DNA of 64,000 nt from positions 4,219,308 through 4,283,307 of the forward strand of contig OY970261.1 in the NCBI GenBank assembly GCA_963715635.1, read 5' to 3'. Below, one piece after another: positions 62,118 to 64,000 of this stretch; within the stretch, counting starts at the first letter, position 1, and each line of letters begins with the position of its first letter. The translations under genes and the position numbers were made by a program. Below the pieces are notes generated by a model. It was not told the DNA's origin. It saw nothing but the letters and a program-made list of their open reading frames with translations, and did no database searches. The stretch is from JAPKZH01 sp963715635. GTDB taxonomy: Bacteria; Acidobacteriota; Aminicenantia; Aminicenantales; UBA4085.

Positions 62118-62199
62118 GGCCGGTGGCTTGACGGCGGGCGGGGACCCTGGACGGCCCCCCGCTCCGGACGGCTTTCGCCCAAGGACGACGGCGACGTCC

Positions 62200-63102
62200 T
62201 TATAGGCTCCGGACGTATTCTCGCACATGGTCAACCAGTTCCGGGCTGTGGATGCGCGCGTGCCTTTCAAGGTCACAGGGCGTGCTCTTCTCGATCATGG
62301 AAATGATCCTCAAGATATCTCCGTGCCGGTGAAACGTGTCTTTCGAGGCGCTCACGACCAGGGTCGGCGTTCGGACCGACCCGAGGCGGTCCCAGATCCG
62401 ATAGGAGCATATCGAGAGCACGGTATCCCTGAGCTTATAGGGATCGGCCGCGTCCAAAGCCCGGCAGTTGATCCGGTACATCTCATAGTCCTCCGCCGTG
62501 TTCACGCGGAACGTTCTCAGATACCATTTGGCGATCGGCTTGATACAGCGGTAGAAGGGGGCGGCGTAGCGGATGATCGGGAGGCTCCAAGGAGGGTAAT
62601 CGAAAATCGCGTTCGGCTCGAGCAGGATCAGACAGAGAGGAGCGTGCGGGAAATCGCCGGCCCGATCGACCATGGCCGTGGCGCTGAGCGACGCCCCGAA
62701 CAGGATATACTTCCCGTCTTCCAGACCTAGATGGCGGGCCGCTTCGATGATATCCGAGCCGATCGCTCCGACATCGTAATCGACCGTTCCCCTGACCACC
62801 GACGAGGATTTCTCCCGTGTTTCGACGTAATGGACGACGAAGTCCCGTGTCAGTTCGACCAGCAGGTTCTTGAACGTCAACATGACCGAGACCAATCCCG
62901 GCACCAGGACCACGGGGAACGGCTGCCGCCTCTCCGCCGGCGTGAAGGTGACGATCCTCAACGAGACGCCGTTCGGGAGAGGGACCAAGCGGTCGCACGA
63001 TCGCGCGCCGGGAGCACAGAACTCCGACAGGACATCCGTGCGGGCTCCTCGCTCTTCGGCGCGGGGCCTCTCCCCAAGAGGAATGGTCTCGTCACGGTTC
63101 AT
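62200..63102 (-). CDS. alpha/beta hydrolase
   Basis: A 300-residue alpha/beta-hydrolase-fold protein. The core starts at VVLVPGLVSVMLTFKNL, with the oxyanion-type VPGL segment. The nucleophile elbow is FGASLSATAM, the probable acid is Asp in VVSASKDTFHRHGD, and the likely histidine is in ARIHSPELVDHV. It may be an esterase, thioesterase or acyltransferase; a variable lid includes APFYRCIKPIAKWYL. It lies 15 bases after the GNAT gene and before the sulfotransferase gene, suggesting a shared lipid- or polyketide-like pathway (inference). Confidence 0.75.
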   Translation of the reverse strand: MNRDETIPLGERPRAEERGARTDVLSEFCAPGARSCDRLVPLPNGVSLRIVTFTPAERRQPFPVVLVPGLVSVMLTFKNLLVELTRDFVVHYVETREKSSSVVRGTVDYDVGAIGSDIIEAARHLGLEDGKYILFGASLSATAMVDRAGDFPHAPLCLILLEPNAIFDYPPWSLPIIRYAAPFYRCIKPIAKWYLRTFRVNTAEDYEMYRINCRALDAADPYKLRDTVLSICSYRIWDRLGSVRTPTLVVSASKDTFHRHGDILRIISMIEKSTPCDLERHARIHSPELVDHVREYVRSL

Positions 63103-63117
63103 GCAAAACCTCTCGCC

Positions 63118-64000
63118 TCAGATCATGGCCAGGTCCACATACGGCAGGGAGGCATCAATGCGCCCCTCGGCGAGGAGCGCCGGGTCCTTGGCGAAGAGCA
63201 CGATATTCGAGACGACCGGGTGACTGATAAACCCCCGCGTCGCCCGAAGGAGAGGGTCCTGCCGGCAGCTTCCCACGGTCATCATGTTGAAAGCCCTCGC
63301 GTGAAGGTCGTTGGAGATCTTCCGCAGCAGGGCCTCGAGGATTTCGGGCCTCCTCTCCCGAACAGCGTAATCGGTGATCGTGACGTCCTTGATCCTCTCG
63401 CCTTCCCGCGGCAAGAGTGGGAAACCGGCCATCGGGGCGAACAGGGAATGGACCTTCTTGGCGAGTCCGAGCTTCGTTCCGTACCGGACGATCCGCGTCT
63501 GCCGCAGCCGTTCCATGTCCCAGACCGCGCAGGTCCCGACGACCTCGCCGTCCCTCTCGGCGACATAGTGATCCTCGAGCCCGCAGCCCGGGCGCCTGGC
63601 CGCGTTTTCGAGAAACGTGTCCCTGTGAACGACGGGCCCGAACAGCCTGGGGCGGAACTCATCCCGGAGCAAGGAGACAATGGCGTCCACATCGGCAAGC
63701 GTCGCCCGCCGGACGCGGAACGCCGGGCTCTCCTTTTTCCGGCCCAGGATCAAGATGTTCCTGGCGCACAGAGCGCCGATCGTCCGCGAAGCGGGGAAGT
63801 CCGGATAGCCGGCTTTATGCTGACCGATGAACCGTTCGGCCGGCCTGTTGCCGGTCATGACGATGGCGTAGCCGATGTCCGAACGTCGGTCACGGCCCTT
63901 GAAAAGCCGGTCCGCTATCCTGTAGGTGAAACCGTGGCCCCGGCCGCCTTTTCTGACATGGGCGTTGCCGAAGTACATCACCAGCCGCGGCTCGCCGTTG
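63118..64000 (-). CDS. GNAT acetyltransferase-like protein (start beyond right edge)
   Basis: The minus-strand frame is open to the window edge, so the 5' end is missing. An ATG at 63981 exists but the preceding codons (N-G-E-P-R-L-V) fit the fold, so it is probably internal. The visible 294 residues seem to hold two GNAT-like units: the first includes VMYFGNAHVRKGGRGHGFTYRIADRLF, with the R-x-x-G-x-G/A acetyl-CoA loop, and the second begins AFRVRRATLADVDAIVSLLRDEF with YVAERDGEVVGTCAVWDME. It may modify a small molecule, peptide or protein in the same pathway as the hydrolase and sulfotransferase downstream. Confidence 0.72.
   Translation of the reverse strand, partial: NGEPRLVMYFGNAHVRKGGRGHGFTYRIADRLFKGRDRRSDIGYAIVMTGNRPAERFIGQHKAGYPDFPASRTIGALCARNILILGRKKESPAFRVRRATLADVDAIVSLLRDEFRPRLFGPVVHRDTFLENAARRPGCGLEDHYVAERDGEVVGTCAVWDMERLRQTRIVRYGTKLGLAKKVHSLFAPMAGFPLLPREGERIKDVTITDYAVRERRPEILEALLRKISNDLHARAFNMMTVGSCRQDPLLRATRGFISHPVVSNIVLFAKDPALLAEGRIDASLPYVDLAMI

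Noticed and set aside
1..64000. CRISPR arrays, rRNA genes, riboswitches and intact insertion sequences
   Set aside because: No regularly spaced direct repeats, rRNA-like stretches or transposase genes with terminal repeats were seen by eye.

Overview
The window reads as a chromosomal segment of a Gram-negative, probably anaerobic or facultative bacterium. It carries lipoproteins, Tat and Sec signal peptides, outer-membrane beta-barrels and an MtrB-like porin. Mid-range GC, secreted glycosidases, CBM9/DUF5916 barrels, multihaem cytochromes, two glutamate dehydrogenases and PEP-synthase-like ATP-grasp proteins recall uncultured Acidobacteriota-like lineages such as Candidatus Aminicenantes. That assignment is inference from gene content; no ribosomal marker is present.

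Layout. 0-6 kb: MFS exporter tail, Tat-exported amidase plus dimethylargininase, a large palindromic element, two small secreted proteins, and a class-V aminotransferase. 6-16 kb (minus strand): heparinase II/III-like lyase with WbqC, a HigBA toxin-antitoxin operon, alpha-galactosidase, alpha-L-fucosidase, a LolA-like protein, and glutamine-dependent NAD synthetase. 16-29 kb: NADP-type glutamate dehydrogenase diverging from a GDH paralogue that has lost catalytic residues. Then comes an unusual signalling-like cluster: three proteins with a PPDK_N ATP-grasp domain and a shared C-terminal RWGS module, one fused to a nucleotidyltransferase, plus a metallophosphoesterase, an OmpR-type regulator and a double-receiver protein. 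29-39 kb (minus strand): a complete Kdp potassium-pump locus. Its KdpD is reduced to sensor and Usp domains and fused to a PTS EIIA domain; a separate HAMP-PAS kinase and an NtrC-type sigma54 activator appear to replace KdpDE. 39-47 kb: secreted metzincin and barrel pair, CBM9-like lipoprotein, GT39 glycosyltransferase and a DUF5916 barrel. 47-53 kb: a receiver protein followed by a decahaem cytochrome, an MtrB-type porin and a duplicated decahaem surface cytochrome, i.e. a predicted extracellular electron conduit.

From 53 to 56.6 kb lies an arylsulfotransferase-like membrane protein and then a scrapyard of gene fragments: a tRNA 3' half, a tyrosine recombinase with a foreign N-terminus, a dead beta-barrel gene, the tail of a metzincin and the head of a diacylglycerol-kinase gene. 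Beyond it the sequence becomes visibly more GC-rich. It encodes a TatT-DctP-DctQM TRAP transporter and a minus-strand operon of GNAT protein, alpha/beta hydrolase and sulfotransferase running off the right edge.

The strongest candidates for undescribed biology are the PPDK_N/RWGS cluster (19.2-29.2 kb, perhaps with the altered GDH), the EIIA-KdpD fusion inside a sigma54-type Kdp locus, and the three-gene cytochrome-porin conduit.
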